Assembly (NCBI RefSeq): GCF_001298105.1 | Contig: NZ_LGJH01000139.1 | Location: 21,515 to 85,514 of the forward strand | Source: Novosphingobium sp. ST904 | GTDB taxonomy: Bacteria; Pseudomonadota; Alphaproteobacteria; Sphingomonadales; Sphingomonadaceae | Length of the DNA: 64,000 bases | Direction: 5' to 3' | Shown here: in pieces, positions 36,523 to 49,651 of the stretch | Numbering within the stretch: position 1 is the stretch's first letter | Layout of the letters: each line of letters starts with the position of its first letter | Translations under genes and position numbers: made by a program | The notes under the pieces: model-generated | Databases searched by the model: none | What the model saw: the letters and a program-made list of their open reading frames with translations, nothing else | Told to the model about the DNA's origin: nothing

Positions 36523-37770
36523 ATGGCAATGGGAATTCTCGATCGTTTCCTCCAGAGAGGCGTCCGCCAGGGCGTTCTGGAGGTTGTCCGCCCCGATGGC
36601 AGCGTGAAACGGTTCGGCACGCCTGCCGCCGGCTTTCCCGAAGTCCGTATCCGCTTCACCGATGCCAAGGGCGAACGCCGCATCCTCACCGATCCGCGCC
36701 TTGGCGCGGCGGAGGCCTTCATGGACGGGCAACTCGTCATCGAGCAGGGCGACATCATGGAGATGGTCGAACTGATCCGGTCCAACGCCAAGTGGGACAA
36801 GGGCGGCGAACTCCATGAACATACCGCCTTCAAGAAGCTGAAAGGCAAGGTCGTCACGCTGGTAGACGGCATCAACAAGGCGGCCAGCGCCAAGAAAAAC
36901 ATCGCGCACCATTACGATATCGGCAACGAACTCTATAACCTGTTCCTCGATATCGAGCACATGCAGTACTCCTGCGCCTACTGGCCGGAACCCGGCATCA
37001 CGCTGGAACAGGCGCAGACCGCCAAGCTCGCGCATATCGCCGCCAAGCTCGCGCTCGAACCGGGCCAGCGCGTGCTCGACATCGGCTGCGGCTGGGGCGG
37101 AATGGCGATCTACCTTGCGAAGAACGCCGGCGTGTCGGTGCTGGGCATCACCCTCAGCGAGGAACAGCTCGCCCTCGCCCGCGAGCGCGCCGAGCAGGCG
37201 GGCGTTACCGACAAGGTCACCTTCGAACTCGTCGACTACCGCGACCTTGCCGCGCGCGGCGCCAAGTTCGACCGCATCGTCTCGGTCGGCATGTTCGAAC
37301 ATGTCGGGCAGGCTCAGTTCAGCCAGTTCTTCAGGGCCGTCGGCAACCTGCTGACGGACGACGGCGTCATGCTGCTCCACACGATCGGCCGCATGGGCGG
37401 CCCCGGTTCAACCGACGCCTTCACCCGCAAGTACATTTTCCCCGGCGGCTACATCCCAGCCCTCAGCGAAACGGTTGCAGCCAGCGAGAAATTCCGCCTG
37501 ATCGCAACGGATGTCGAAAACCTGCGCCTTCACTACGCGCTGACCTTGCGGGAATGGTACAAGCGCTGCGTCGCCAACAAGGAAGCCATCGTCAGCCTCA
37601 TGGACGAACGCTTCTACCGGATGTGGACTTTCTATCTCGCCGGCGCCACCGCGGCCTTCGAAAGCGGCGGCATGTGCAACTATCAGATCCAGTACACCCG
37701 CAGCCGCCTCGCCCTTCCGCTCACCCGTGACTATATGCCCGAGGCCGAAGCGGCACTGCTGGGCGCATAG
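36523..37770 (+). CDS. cfa: Cyclopropane-fatty-acyl-phospholipid synthase
   Basis: About 415 aa. Adds a methylene bridge to membrane unsaturated acyl chains using SAM. Visible are AHHYDIGNELYNLFLD, the active-site YSCAYW, the SAM loop VLDIGCGWGGMAIYLA, GMFEHVG with the conserved Glu/His, and LTLREWYKR. The N-terminal lipid-binding domain is present. Start candidates TTG 36520, ATG 36523 and ATG 36529 are clustered, and cannot be separated. Follows the SDR gene by 100 bp. Confidence 0.95.
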   Translation: MAMGILDRFLQRGVRQGVLEVVRPDGSVKRFGTPAAGFPEVRIRFTDAKGERRILTDPRLGAAEAFMDGQLVIEQGDIMEMVELIRSNAKWDKGGELHEHTAFKKLKGKVVTLVDGINKAASAKKNIAHHYDIGNELYNLFLDIEHMQYSCAYWPEPGITLEQAQTAKLAHIAAKLALEPGQRVLDIGCGWGGMAIYLAKNAGVSVLGITLSEEQLALARERAEQAGVTDKVTFELVDYRDLAARGAKFDRIVSVGMFEHVGQAQFSQFFRAVGNLLTDDGVMLLHTIGRMGGPGSTDAFTRKYIFPGGYIPALSETVAASEKFRLIATDVENLRLHYALTLREWYKRCVANKEAIVSLMDERFYRMWTFYLAGATAAFESGGMCNYQIQYTRSRLALPLTRDYMPEAEAALLGA

Positions 37771-37859
37771 CCCCGCACCTTTCCTTCATTGCGCAGCGGG
37801 GCGCGTGCTGATAGGCGCGCCCCCGAATCTCAATGCCCTTTCCTGCGGAGCCTGCGCCC

Positions 37860-39080
37860 ATGTCCGACAGCATCAAGAAGGTCGTCCTCGCCTACTCCGG
37901 CGGCCTCGACACCAGCGTCATCCTCAAGTGGCTTCAGGTCACGTACAACTGCGAAGTCGTGACCTTCACGGCCGACCTCGGCCAGGGTGAGGAACTCGAA
38001 CTCGCGCGCGCCAAGGCCAAGCTGATGGGCCTGCCGGACGAGAACATCTATATCGACGACCTGCGCGAGGAATTCGTGCGCGACTTCGTCTTCCCGATGA
38101 TGCGCGCCAATGCCCGCTACGAAGGCGACTATCTCCTCGGCACGTCGATCGCCCGCCCGCTGATCTCCAAGCGCCTGATCGAGATCGCGCATGAAACCGG
38201 CGCCGACGCCGTCGCGCATGGCGCCACCGGCAAGGGCAACGACCAGGTCCGCTTCGAACTCTCGGCCTATGCCCTCGATCCGAATATCAAGGTCATCGCG
38301 CCCTGGCGCGAATGGGACCTGACCAGCCGCACCGCGCTCATCGCCTGGGCAGAGCAGCACCAGATCCCCGTCCCCAAGGACAAGCGCGGCGAAAGCCCGT
38401 TCTCGACCGACGCCAACCTCCTCCACACCTCGTCCGAAGGCAAGGTTCTGGAAGATCCGTGGGAAGAAACCCCGGACTACGTCTACTCGCGCACCGTCAA
38501 CCCGGAAGACGCGCCGGACGCACCGGAATACATCACCGTCGACTTCGAGAAGGGTGACGGCGTCGCGCTCAACGGCGTGGCGATGAGCCCCGCCTCGCTA
38601 CTCACCGCGCTCAACGAACTGGGTCGCAAGCACGGCATCGGCCGCCTCGATCTGGTTGAGAACCGCTTCGTCGGCATGAAGTCGCGCGGCATGTACGAGA
38701 CGCCGGGCGGCGAGATCTACGCCCGCGCCCATCGCGGCATCGAACAGATCACGCTCGACCGCGGCGCCGCGCACCTCAAGGACGAGCTCATGCCGAAGTA
38801 TGCCGAGCTGATCTACAACGGCTTCTGGTTCGCGCCGGAGCGCGAGATGCTGCAGGCCGCGATCGATCACTCGCAGGCGCGCGTGAACGGCACCGTCCGC
38901 CTGAAGCTCTACAAGGGCAATGCCTCGGTCGTCGGCCGCAAGTCGGCGGACTCGCTCTACTCCGAACGCCACGTCACGTTCGAGGATGATGCAGGCGCCT
39001 ACGACCAGAAGGACGCGGCCGGCTTCATCAAGCTGAACGCCCTGCGACTCCGCCTGCTCGCCCAGCGCGACGCGAAGTAA
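37860..39080 (+). CDS. argG: Argininosuccinate synthase
   Basis: 406 aa, full length. Joins citrulline and aspartate with ATP in arginine synthesis. PP-loop [15 protein letters not shown], then [26 protein letters not shown], and [23 protein letters not shown] sequence. The ATG at 37860 is preceded by GCGGAG; an in-frame ATG at 37833 lacks a ribosome site. Stands alone, followed by a strong terminator; no other arginine genes are adjacent. Confidence 0.97.
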   Translation: MSDSIKKVVLAYSGGLDTSVILKWLQVTYNCEVVTFTADLGQGEELELARAKAKLMGLPDENIYIDDLREEFVRDFVFPMMRANARYEGDYLLGTSIARPLISKRLIEIAHETGADAVAHGATGKGNDQVRFELSAYALDPNIKVIAPWREWDLTSRTALIAWAEQHQIPVPKDKRGESPFSTDANLLHTSSEGKVLEDPWEETPDYVYSRTVNPEDAPDAPEYITVDFEKGDGVALNGVAMSPASLLTALNELGRKHGIGRLDLVENRFVGMKSRGMYETPGGEIYARAHRGIEQITLDRGAAHLKDELMPKYAELIYNGFWFAPEREMLQAAIDHSQARVNGTVRLKLYKGNASVVGRKSADSLYSERHVTFEDDAGAYDQKDAAGFIKLNALRLRLLAQRDAK

Positions 39081-39088
39081 CAGGCAGC

Positions 39089-39111
39089 GGATTCGGCCCT
39101 CCGAATCCTTT
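39089..39111 (+). terminator. Rho-independent terminator of argG
   Basis: Perfect 8-bp stem GGATTCGG (39089-39096) / CCGAATCC (39101-39108), 4-nt loop, then TTT. Confidence 0.8.
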
Positions 39112-39208
39112 CAACGTCTTAACGACATCCGGCGCCCGTTGCCAAAGTGCGACGGGCCGCTTTTGCATGGGTCCACAGCGCGACGAACTGCCTGTAGGAC
39201 TCCTCGCC

Positions 39209-39748
39209 ATGACGGGGAAGCACAACCAACCGCATAAAGCCCGCCGGATTGCCCGGATCGGCTTTGCTCTAGCCACCGCTGCCATGCTGGTAGCGCCGGC
39301 CTCCTCGGCGATCGCCGAGTCGAAGATGGCGCCCGCAAAGGCCGCTGCCGAGGCACCCGCACCTGCCGCGATCGTCGCCGCACCCGCATCCACCACGCCC
39401 GTCGCCGCCCTGCCGCAATCGCTTGAGCAGGACTTCGAAACCATCAAGGGCGGCACCGCCAGCTTCTATGGCCACTCGCTCCGGGGAGCCCGCACCGCCA
39501 GCGGCGAGCGCTTCAACCCGGATGACCTCACGGCCGCCCATCCCTCGCTGCCCTTCGGCACGAAGCTGCGCGTCACCAACGCGCTCACTGGCGATTCCGT
39601 CATGGTCCGCATCAACGACCGCGGCCCGTTCCACTCCAACCGCGTGATCGACCTTTCCGAGGCCGCCGCGAAGGAAATCGGCATCGCCCGCATGGGCTCA
39701 GGCAAAGTCGAACTGGCCGTCCTTTCCGACGACGCCAACGACGAGTAA
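39209..39748 (+). CDS. rlpA: Septal-ring lytic transglycosylase RlpA-like (copy 1)
   Basis: 179 aa from ATG 39209. Signal peptide ([23 protein letters not shown]), an Ala/Pro linker, then the double-psi beta-barrel: [30 protein letters not shown], and [10 protein letters not shown] with the catalytic Asp, [13 protein letters not shown]. RlpA cleaves naked glycan strands at the septum. No lipobox and no SPOR domain, unlike the longer E. coli protein; the second copy at 52966 is a lipoprotein. Confidence 0.9.
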   Translation: MTGKHNQPHKARRIARIGFALATAAMLVAPASSAIAESKMAPAKAAAEAPAPAAIVAAPASTTPVAALPQSLEQDFETIKGGTASFYGHSLRGARTASGERFNPDDLTAAHPSLPFGTKLRVTNALTGDSVMVRINDRGPFHSNRVIDLSEAAAKEIGIARMGSGKVELAVLSDDANDE

Positions 39749-39851
39749 TCCGCGAAAATCCCTGAAGCAGGACCAGAAACGGGGTCAGAAACAGGGAAGG
39801 CCGACGCGGTAACGGAGGGGGTGGGGGAAGCACCACGCCGACCTTCACCCA

Positions 39852-40675
39852 TCATAACATCGCACCCCGCATCGGGTTCCCGGCGCCGCTCAGGTTGACA
39901 CGCTTTACACTGTCCCGAGCAGGAAAAGCCGCCCCCGACCGACTTGAACTCCATCGGCGGCACACCCTCCCCGCCCAGCACCGCATCGACCGCACCTTCC
40001 GCGCGGCGACGCCAGCCATCCCACTCACCCGCCGCCGCCTCGCGCCAGAGCGCCACGCGCGGATCGGGCTCGTCCTCCGGCCCCGCCTCGCCCGCCGCCA
40101 CAGCCTGCTCCCACGCCGCATCGGCCTCGTCCTGGAGCATGACGCCCGCCCGGTCGGCATAGACCTCCCGCGACGGCGGCAGGACCGGCTCCGGCCGCCC
40201 GGCCCGCACCGGCGCCACCTCGAACAGCTCCGCCGGCGCCTCGCCCGCAACCACCGCCAGCACTTCGTCGAACCGCTCCGCCAGGTCGCCGCCCCGCTCT
40301 CCCGAGCCCGCCGCATCCGCCTCCACCAACCGGTCGAGCGCCCCAGATGCGCCAGCAGCAGCCGCGCGTCGTAACGCCGCCGCACCGCCACCTGCTCGCC
40401 GTGATAGAACACCGGCTCCTCCACCCCATCGAGCGCCCGCGTCGCCAGCACGTCCTCGACATGCCGCCGCGCCAGCACCAGCGCCGCATCCCACCCCCGC
40501 GCGAACACCCGGTCCCGCCGCCGCAACAGATAGGCCGACTGCGCGACATCCCCACCGCCGCAGCCGCCGCCCGCACATCCCCCCTCCCGGAGAGCCGGTC
40601 GAGAAAACGCACCTTCCGCGCAGGAGACCACCCCTGCTCCTCCCGCCGAGGGAGAGGAAGACCATCACCGCTCAC
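39852..40675 (-). pseudogene. HTH-containing sphingomonad hypothetical protein, frameshifted
   Basis: Three frames carry one protein. Residues from GTG 40675: EEQGWSPARKVRFLDRLSGRGDVRAAAAAVGMS (helix-turn-helix). Break near 40540, then QSAYLLRRRDRVFARGWDAALVLARRHVEDVLATRALDGVEEPVFYHGEQVAVRRRYDARLLLAHL. Break near 40343, then ALDRLVEADAAGS and a long acidic tail. Each break is a one-base loss. The C-terminus is uncertain: one more shift would give DSVKRVNLSGAGNPMRGAML. The family resembles small-terminase-like HTH proteins common in sphingomonads; function unknown. Confidence 0.5.
39891..39913 (-). repeat. 23-nt motif, copy 2
   Basis: On the minus strand, matches 35626-35648 at 22 of 23 positions. 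It lies within the C-terminal coding part of the HTH gene, where it would encode part of DSVKRVNL. Confidence 0.6.
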
Positions 40676-41367
40676 AGCGAGCCCCAAGCTTGTCGAAGCG
40701 CGGAAGGAAGGATCGTGACCGGCCACGGGCGAGACATCCGGAGCCAGGGAAGAAGAAAGCGAAGTGCGAGGGCCATCGCCCTCGCGCTCCCCGCCCCTTT
40801 CCGCCGCGCCCCGCCGCCCCGGAGCACCCTCCCCCAGAGCTTCGTCCGGCCAGGCGTCGCAAGCCGAAGCGCCACCTTCTTCGTCGTCCCGGCGAAAGCC
40901 GGGATCGCCCTCAGCCGAGCGCCCACCCCGCCCGCGCGGAAAGGACTCCCCCGGCAACCCGATATCCCGAGAAGCCGGAATCCACCCTCGCCCGGCAGCG
41001 GTGGGATACGAAGAGTTTGAATGGTCGGACATGGTTCACCCCCAAGACTGGAGCCAAAGCCCCGGCGCAGCCGCGCCGGGGTGAACCGGATCATTTATCG
41101 CATGTGGGGAGGTGTAGGAAAGTTGAGCATCAAAGACTACGAAGGGCCGACTCCTGCCCGACTAGTTACGGATTGAAACGTCAGATAGCTGCCATTGCAA
41201 AGGTGGGGTAAGCGCATCGGTTTGAGCCGTTGCGCGAGCCAATTTGTCACTGCTGGTGCGCTGCCGCTCTCAGGTCTTTCAGCTCGCGCCGCTGGGGACA
41301 ACCCCGATACCAGCAAGGGTCAATCACGTCATAATGCGGCTTCCTTCGCAAGGATTGGAGCAGCCCC
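40676..41367. other. Non-coding accessory stretch with REP-like hairpins
   Basis: No supported gene. 40870-41030 holds REP-like palindromes. Reading across them gives the AIPAFAGTT / GFRRDDE pattern that marks the common alphaproteobacterial repeat. 41040-41367 shows nothing recognisable apart from a ribosome site for the sulfatase at its right end. Confidence 0.55.
40887..40904. repeat. REP-like palindrome with GAAA tetraloop
   Basis: TCCCGGC (40887-40893), GAAA, GCCGGGA (40898-40904): a perfect 7-bp stem with a stable tetraloop. A degenerate partner in opposite sense lies near 40960 (TCCCGAGAAGCCGGAAT). Widespread element of GC-rich proteobacterial intergenic DNA. Confidence 0.7.
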
Positions 41368-43719
41368 ATGCCCGAGATCGATCGCAGCCGCCTTCCGCTT
41401 CCCCGGCCGCCGTTCACCGGCAGAGTCGGCAAAACCTACCAAGATTCGGAAAGCCAATGGCCGGAATTGCCCCAGCCGCCCAAGGGTGCGCCCAATGTCG
41501 TTCTCATATTGCTGGACGACGTCGGCTTCGGCCAGGCGAGCACGTTCGGCGGGCCGGTGCCGACGCCGGTTCTGGACAAGTTGGCGGGGAGCGGGCTGCG
41601 CTACACGCGGTTTCACACTACGGCGATCTGCGGTCCATCGCGCGCGGCGCTGATTACCGGGCGCAATCACCACAATTGCGGCACCGGGTTCCTGTCGGAA
41701 TGGGCGACCGGCTTCCCCAGCTACAATAATATGATCCCGCAATCGACCTCTACGGTGGGGCGCATTCTGAAAGAAAACGGCTACGCGACCAGCTGGTTCG
41801 GCAAGAATCACAATACGCCTGACTGGGAGAGCAGTGTCGCCGGTCCGTTCGACCGCTGGCCCACCGGCATGGGTTTCGACTATTTCTATGGCTTCATTGC
41901 CGGGGAAACCCACCAGTACTACCCGGTCCTCTTCGAGAACACCGTCGCCGTGGAGCCCGACAAGTCGCCGGAGGAAGGCTACCATTTTCAGACCGACATG
42001 ACCGACCGCGCGATCAACTGGATCCGCTATTCGAAGTCGGTCGCGCCCGATAAGCCCTATTTCTGCTACTTCGCGCCGGGCGCCGCCCATGCGCCGCATC
42101 ATGCTCCGGCCGAGTGGCGAGACAAGTTCAAGGGCCAGTTCGACAAAGGCTGGGAAAAGGTCCGTGAAGAAACCTATCAGCGGCAACTCGCTGCCGGCAT
42201 CATCCCACCGGACACCGAACTCACGGCGAAGCCGGACTGGGTGCAAAACTGGGACAGCCTGTCGGGCGATGAGAAGAAGCTGTTCGCGCGGTTCATGGAG
42301 AACTTTGCTGGCTATCTCTCTTTCGCCGACCACGAGTGTGGCCGCCTGATCGACGCCGTGCACGGACTGCCGGACGCGGACAATACGATCATCATCTATA
42401 TCGTCGGCGATAACGGCGCGAGTTCGGAAGGCGGCATGACCGGGACCGTCAACGAGGTGATGAACCTCAACGGCATCCCCTCGTCGATCGAGGACAATCT
42501 GGCCGCTTATGACGAGATCGGTGGCCCGAATACCGAGCCGCACTATCCGCTGGGCTGGGCCTGGAGCGGCAACGCTCCGTTCCAATGGGTGAAGCAGGTC
42601 GCCTCCCACTTCGGCGGATCGCGCAATCCGATGGTGATTTCATGGCCGGACAAGATCAAGGACAAGGGCGGGCTGCGGCCGCAGTTCTGCCATCTGATCG
42701 ATATTGTGCCGACCCTGCTGGACGCCGCAGGCATTCCCGCGCCGGATTACGTCAACGGCGTCGAACAGAAGCCGATGGACGGCGTTTCCATCCAGTCGAC
42801 ATTCGCAGGCGCCGATGCCCATGCCGTTCGCGAACGCCAGTACTTCGAGGTTTTCTCCAACCGGGCGATCTACGACAAGGGCTGGATCGCCTGCGCGCAG
42901 CACACATTCCCGTGGCGGCAGGACTTCGCGCCGGGCCACTGGGAAAACGATGTCTGGGAACTCTACAACATCGACGAGGACTTCAGCGAGGCCAAGAACT
43001 TGGCCGCCACGCACCCGGAGAAGGTGGAGGAACTGAAGCGGATCTTCGATGAGGAAGCAGAGAAATACAACGTCTACCCGCTCGACGACCGCGGGTCCGG
43101 CCGCCTCGCAGAGCCGAAGCCATCACCGGGCGGCGCGGATCCAAACCGCACCGACTTCACCTATTACGAGGGCGCCGCGCGCCTGCCGGAAACGGCTGCG
43201 CCCAATACCAAGAACCGGTCGCACTCGATCAAGGTGGTGGTCGACAACGATTCGGGCAAAGCCGAGGGCGTCCTGCTTGCGGCAGGCGGCGGGTCAGCTG
43301 GCTATGCCATCTACATTCTCGATGGCAAGCCGGTGTACCACTACAACTTCTTCGAGAAGGACCGGCTGAACGTCGTGTCGAGCAAGCCGCTTCCCAAGGG
43401 CACGTCGACCATCGAAGTCGCCTTCGCTTATGACGGCGGCGGGCTGGGCAAGGGCGGCGAGGCGGTTCTGCTGCTGGATGGTGAGGAAGTAGCCCGGGGC
43501 CGCATCGAACAGACGGTCGCGGGCCGGTTCGGGATCGACACCTTCGGAGTTGGGGCGGATAGCGGATCGCCGGTATCGGACGCCTACAAGCCGCCCTTCG
43601 CTTTCAAGGGCGGCAAGATCGAGCGGGTGGACATCAAGCTGGCCGCCCGCAATCTCAGCCAGAGCGAGGAAGACGAATTGCACGAACGCTATCTGGCGTT
43701 CGCCCAGCATATTGAGTGA
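41368..43719 (+). CDS. Arylsulfatase, type I (formylglycine)
   Basis: 783 aa. Metal-binding start [20 protein letters not shown] (Asp50, Asp51) and the modified-Cys motif in [17 protein letters not shown]: Cys88 in C-x-P-S-R is converted to formylglycine. Also [15 protein letters not shown], and a C-terminal beta domain of about 150 aa. No signal peptide, so probably cytoplasmic. It needs a formylglycine-generating enzyme, not present here. Hydrolyses organic sulfate esters. GGAG lies 9 nt before the ATG. Flanked by repeats, with no linked sulfate genes. Confidence 0.93.
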   Translation: MPEIDRSRLPLPRPPFTGRVGKTYQDSESQWPELPQPPKGAPNVVLILLDDVGFGQASTFGGPVPTPVLDKLAGSGLRYTRFHTTAICGPSRAALITGRNHHNCGTGFLSEWATGFPSYNNMIPQSTSTVGRILKENGYATSWFGKNHNTPDWESSVAGPFDRWPTGMGFDYFYGFIAGETHQYYPVLFENTVAVEPDKSPEEGYHFQTDMTDRAINWIRYSKSVAPDKPYFCYFAPGAAHAPHHAPAEWRDKFKGQFDKGWEKVREETYQRQLAAGIIPPDTELTAKPDWVQNWDSLSGDEKKLFARFMENFAGYLSFADHECGRLIDAVHGLPDADNTIIIYIVGDNGASSEGGMTGTVNEVMNLNGIPSSIEDNLAAYDEIGGPNTEPHYPLGWAWSGNAPFQWVKQVASHFGGSRNPMVISWPDKIKDKGGLRPQFCHLIDIVPTLLDAAGIPAPDYVNGVEQKPMDGVSIQSTFAGADAHAVRERQYFEVFSNRAIYDKGWIACAQHTFPWRQDFAPGHWENDVWELYNIDEDFSEAKNLAATHPEKVEELKRIFDEEAEKYNVYPLDDRGSGRLAEPKPSPGGADPNRTDFTYYEGAARLPETAAPNTKNRSHSIKVVVDNDSGKAEGVLLAAGGGSAGYAIYILDGKPVYHYNFFEKDRLNVVSSKPLPKGTSTIEVAFAYDGGGLGKGGEAVLLLDGEEVARGRIEQTVAGRFGIDTFGVGADSGSPVSDAYKPPFAFKGGKIERVDIKLAARNLSQSEEDELHERYLAFAQHIE

Positions 43720-43954
43720 GCTTTCCGGGGACGCGCAAAGACACCCATTCCGGCACCGGGCGAACCATGCCGATCGCCCGGTGCACCCGGCCACGGACCG
43801 GATCGTCGGCAACATCTGGCGTCCGAGAACGGCAGCTATTAGGGAAATCGACTGGACGGCCCGAGGCGGTAATGGGCGCAAAGCCACCGCCAAACTTGCT
43901 GAACTTGATCGGCAAGTCGACTTTCGGACAACTCAAGATGATCTGGAACGACAG

Positions 43955-43983
43955 CGCCGCGCCAAGCAATCCCCGGCGCGGCG
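43955..43983 (-). terminator. Hairpin after uvrA
   Basis: Perfect 9-bp stem CGCCGCGCC (43955-43963) / GGCGCGGCG (43975-43983), 6 bp beyond the uvrA stop. No U-run. Confidence 0.6.
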
Positions 43984-43989
43984 GATCGA

Positions 43990-46889
<2,900 letters not shown>

Positions 46890-46900
46890 GGAGGTGACGT

Positions 46901-46915
46901 GTTCCAGATTTGTTC
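46901..46915 (-). promoter_or_regulatory. LexA (SOS) box of uvrA
   Basis: GTTC-CAGATTT-GTTC on the plus strand, that is GAAC-N7-GAAC in uvrA direction: the exact alphaproteobacterial LexA consensus. It sits 12-26 bp upstream of the start codon. Confidence 0.85.
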
Positions 46916-47378
46916 GCAAAGCGCAAGCAGCCGCGCCGCTCTCCGATCGCCTCGCCGAAATGCCAGGCCGCGATGTGGGGACGCCCTGCGCGATTGCAAC
47001 GCCGGGCGCGGCAGGGCCTGTCATGTCGCCCGTCGATCCGCAAATGCCGTTCGACGACAGAGACCGCGTTATGACTTGAAAGCGACATGGTTCTGCGCAA
47101 TAGCAGGATCGCCCGATAAAAGTACCGACTCACCTTTTGCGATATGGCAATTTACTCATACAAGTAAATTTACGCGCATATCTTGAACGCCAGGGTGATA
47201 ATCGCGGGGCCTTTTAAAGTATAGACATATTTATACTTAGGTCGACACCCTCCCCACAGCCTGTGGCTGTTTGGGAACGACTTTCCACATCCATAGAGGT
47301 CGCCAGCAGTTCGCTGCCCCGTAGATCCGCGAAGGTCTGCGTGCGGGGGCTGCACTCTCGAGCAACAGGAGAATGCAG
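46916..47378. other. AT-rich intergenic region with two palindromes
   Basis: Between divergent uvrA and the UrcA gene. It holds AATTTACT-CATACA-AGTAAATT (47149-47170, 8-bp perfect arms) and AAGTATA-N8-TATACTT (47217-47238, 7-bp perfect arms), in a stretch clearly more AT-rich than the surroundings. Neither matches a regulator site I know. No gene seen. Confidence 0.6.
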
Positions 47379-47780
47379 ATGACCAGGATTCACACGAAAA
47401 TCGTCAACTCCGCCATGTTCGCCATGGCTTCGTTCGTGCTTGTCACCCCCGTCCTTGCGGACGTGGTGGTCAAGGAAGTCCGCAACTCGAACCTGCCAAC
47501 CCGCGAGGTCCGCTACGGGGACCTCGATCTCACCACCGCCAGCGGCCAGGATTCGCTGACGCGGCGCCTCACCGTCGCGGTACGCCAGGTGTGCGGCGGC
47601 GCGGACATGCGCGACCTGCCGGCATATTCCGACATGATGCGATGCCGCGACGATTCCTCGGAAAGGGCCTTCACACAGCGTGATGCCCTGTTCGCCGAAC
47701 GGATCGCCGCGCGCGGCCAGCCCGACCGGATCGCGACCAATACCCGCGCGATTTCGATCGTTGCCGTAAGGAGCCATTGA
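47379..47780 (+). CDS. UrcA family exported protein
   Basis: 133 aa. Signal peptide (MTRIHTKIVNSAMFAMASFVLVTPVLA), then the UrcA pattern: REVRYGDLDLTTASGQDSLTRRLTVAVRQVCGG, a later Cys (MMRCRDDS), and a C-terminal AISIVA. Start at ATG 47379, because AGGAGA lies 6 nt before it, which is too close for the ATG at 47373. A periplasmic protein family common in sphingomonads and caulobacters, of unknown function. Two palindromes upstream may control it. Confidence 0.85.
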   Translation: MTRIHTKIVNSAMFAMASFVLVTPVLADVVVKEVRNSNLPTREVRYGDLDLTTASGQDSLTRRLTVAVRQVCGGADMRDLPAYSDMMRCRDDSSERAFTQRDALFAERIAARGQPDRIATNTRAISIVAVRSH

Positions 47781-47981
47781 GCCGTCCAGGGATCGGGATT
47801 CCGCCGGTCGGAGAAATCCGGCCGGCGGCTTCTTGCCCGCAAATTCGCCCACGCCGCCTAACGGCGCGGCTCACGCCTGAACCGCTCCGTCGCGCCGGGC
47901 AACGGCTCGTCGCATAGCCGTTTGCATCCGCCCCATCGCCCCGCCAGAGCGCGGGAAAGCCAGCGAGGGATGGAGATTACG

Positions 47982-48377
47982 ATGAGGGGAGCGCGCGCTC
48001 TGATTGCGTTCGGCACACTCGTGCTGGCGGCGGGACCGGCTCTGGCCGACGACCCTCACGACCGGATGAGCGCCGAGGATATCGCCCGCGATCGCGCGAT
48101 CATTCGCAAGCTCAACAATGACCAGTTGCAGTACGTCCGCAAGCGCGACGCGCAATATGCTGCCGAATGGAAGGATTACGACCGCGCCCGGGGCGGCAAC
48201 GACTATGCCGACGAGGACGCGAACGGGGACGCGGAGGACGCGCCGCGCGGCGGCAGCTATGCGCGCCAATCCCGCGAATACGACAGGGCCCGCCGCGATT
48301 ACGAGGCAGACCTTGCCCGCTGGCGCCGCGATGTCGCCGCCTGCCGCGCGGGCGACTATTCCCGCTGCGAGCGCTGA
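47982..48377 (+). CDS. Exported hypothetical protein
   Basis: Not recognised. 131 aa from ATG 47982 (GGAG 8 nt upstream). Signal peptide MRGARALIAFGTLVLAAGPALA, then a charged, helical, Asp/Arg/Tyr-rich body (DIARDRAIIRKLNNDQLQYVRKRDAQY; EYDRARRDYEADLARWRRDV) ending CRAGDYSRCER. The two terminal Cys may form a disulfide. Periplasmic. Separated by 201 bp from the UrcA gene. Confidence 0.72.
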   Translation: MRGARALIAFGTLVLAAGPALADDPHDRMSAEDIARDRAIIRKLNNDQLQYVRKRDAQYAAEWKDYDRARGGNDYADEDANGDAEDAPRGGSYARQSREYDRARRDYEADLARWRRDVAACRAGDYSRCER

Positions 48378-48426
48378 GACAGATCTTTCCTCCAGGCGGC
48401 ACGGCAAGCTCCCGGACAAGGGCCGT

Positions 48427-49452
48427 TCACGGCAGCAGCGCCGCCCATGTGGCGGCGCCGACAACGCCGTCCGCCTTGAGTGCTTTCGACTTCTGGAAAT
48501 CCATCACCGCCTGCGCCGTCATCGAGCCGAAAGCGCCATCGGCGGGGAGCTTCAGCAGCTTCTGCAGGAAGGCGACATCCTCGCCCTTGTCGCCGAAACG
48601 CAGCGGCTGGCGTGAAAGCGCGGCATCGACGGAGGGGCTGGCAGCGGCTGACGGCGCAGAGGAAGGCGCCTGAAGCGCAAGCCAGGTCTGCGCACCGACG
48701 ATCCCGTCCGCATAGAGACCCTTGCCCTTCTGGAACGCCACCACCTTCGCCTTGGTGGCCGGGCCGAAATCGCCGTCCATCGGCAATCCCAGCAATTGCT
48801 GGAGATGCAGCACGGGCTGGCCGTTGTCTCCCAGCTTCAGCACCGGCGTGGGATTGGCGGTGCGCGCGCCGCCCGCCATGAAGCTCTCGTAAGCCCGGCG
48901 CATCTTGTTGTGATAGTCGTTCGCCGCGTAGTCCGGCCCGTTGTAGCCGCGTGCGAAGCCTGCCCAGTCCAGCCGGATCAGTTCGTCGTCCAGCCGGTTC
49001 TTGCGGATGAACCCGACGAAGGCATCAAGCTGCCCCGCTTCTCCATCGACCATCGCCTTCACGAACGCCTCGACGTCGGCATAGCCGGATGAAGCGTAAT
49101 TGAAGCCCATGATCTGGAACCGGCCCCAGCTTGCCGACTGGAGCGCGGCCTTGCGGTCCAGCGCGATGGCCTGCCTGAGGCGTGGATACTCCCCTGCCCC
49201 GCCGACATAGCCGCCGCGCTTGGGCCAGGAGATATCGGAGTGGGCCGCGGTGTAATTGCCCTTCGTCAGTTTGTGGAAGATGTGCCGTTCGAACAGTATC
49301 TTGGGCCGTCCATCCGCAAGGAAACCGCCGCCTGCGCTTTCCACTTGCGATACAGCCCGGATGGCGGCAACCGAACAACCGATCTTCTTGGCGGCCGCTT
49401 CGTAATCCGCCGCAGACAAGGGCGCGGAATTTCCTTTGAATTCATCAGCCAT
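48427..49452 (-). CDS. N-acetylmuramidase with two peptidoglycan-binding domains
   Basis: 341 aa. N-terminal DUF3380-type muramidase (residues about 13-190) with catalytic Glu38 in VSQVESAGGGFL, FERHIFHKLT, and WGRFQIMGFN. Then two PG_binding_1 domains, each of the form L..GD.G..V..LQ.LL...DG.FG..T...V..FQ...GL..DGIVG..TW. No signal peptide, as in phage endolysins, so it may be a domesticated prophage lysin or need a holin-like route. No other phage genes are nearby. Confidence 0.9.
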   Translation of the reverse strand: MADEFKGNSAPLSAADYEAAAKKIGCSVAAIRAVSQVESAGGGFLADGRPKILFERHIFHKLTKGNYTAAHSDISWPKRGGYVGGAGEYPRLRQAIALDRKAALQSASWGRFQIMGFNYASSGYADVEAFVKAMVDGEAGQLDAFVGFIRKNRLDDELIRLDWAGFARGYNGPDYAANDYHNKMRRAYESFMAGGARTANPTPVLKLGDNGQPVLHLQQLLGLPMDGDFGPATKAKVVAFQKGKGLYADGIVGAQTWLALQAPSSAPSAAASPSVDAALSRQPLRFGDKGEDVAFLQKLLKLPADGAFGSMTAQAVMDFQKSKALKADGVVGAATWAALLP

Positions 49453-49651
49453 GACCGTTTCCCCTCAAGTCATCATGAAATAGACTCGCGGCCCTGACAT
49501 TTTTATTTGACGTATAATTACGCCGCCCCCGGTAGACCCACAATAACCATCAAGACGTAAGTATAACTACGATGATGGAGAATGGCGGCCCGCGCGCGCC
49601 GGCAGGCGCCGGGGCTTGCCTCCCCGGCACCGCCTCCTAAAAGCGCTGGAC

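Noticed and set aside
39749..41367. Transposon or insertion sequence around the HTH gene
   Set aside because: Only REP-like hairpins and a repeat motif are visible; there is no transposase and there are no paired terminal inverted repeats.
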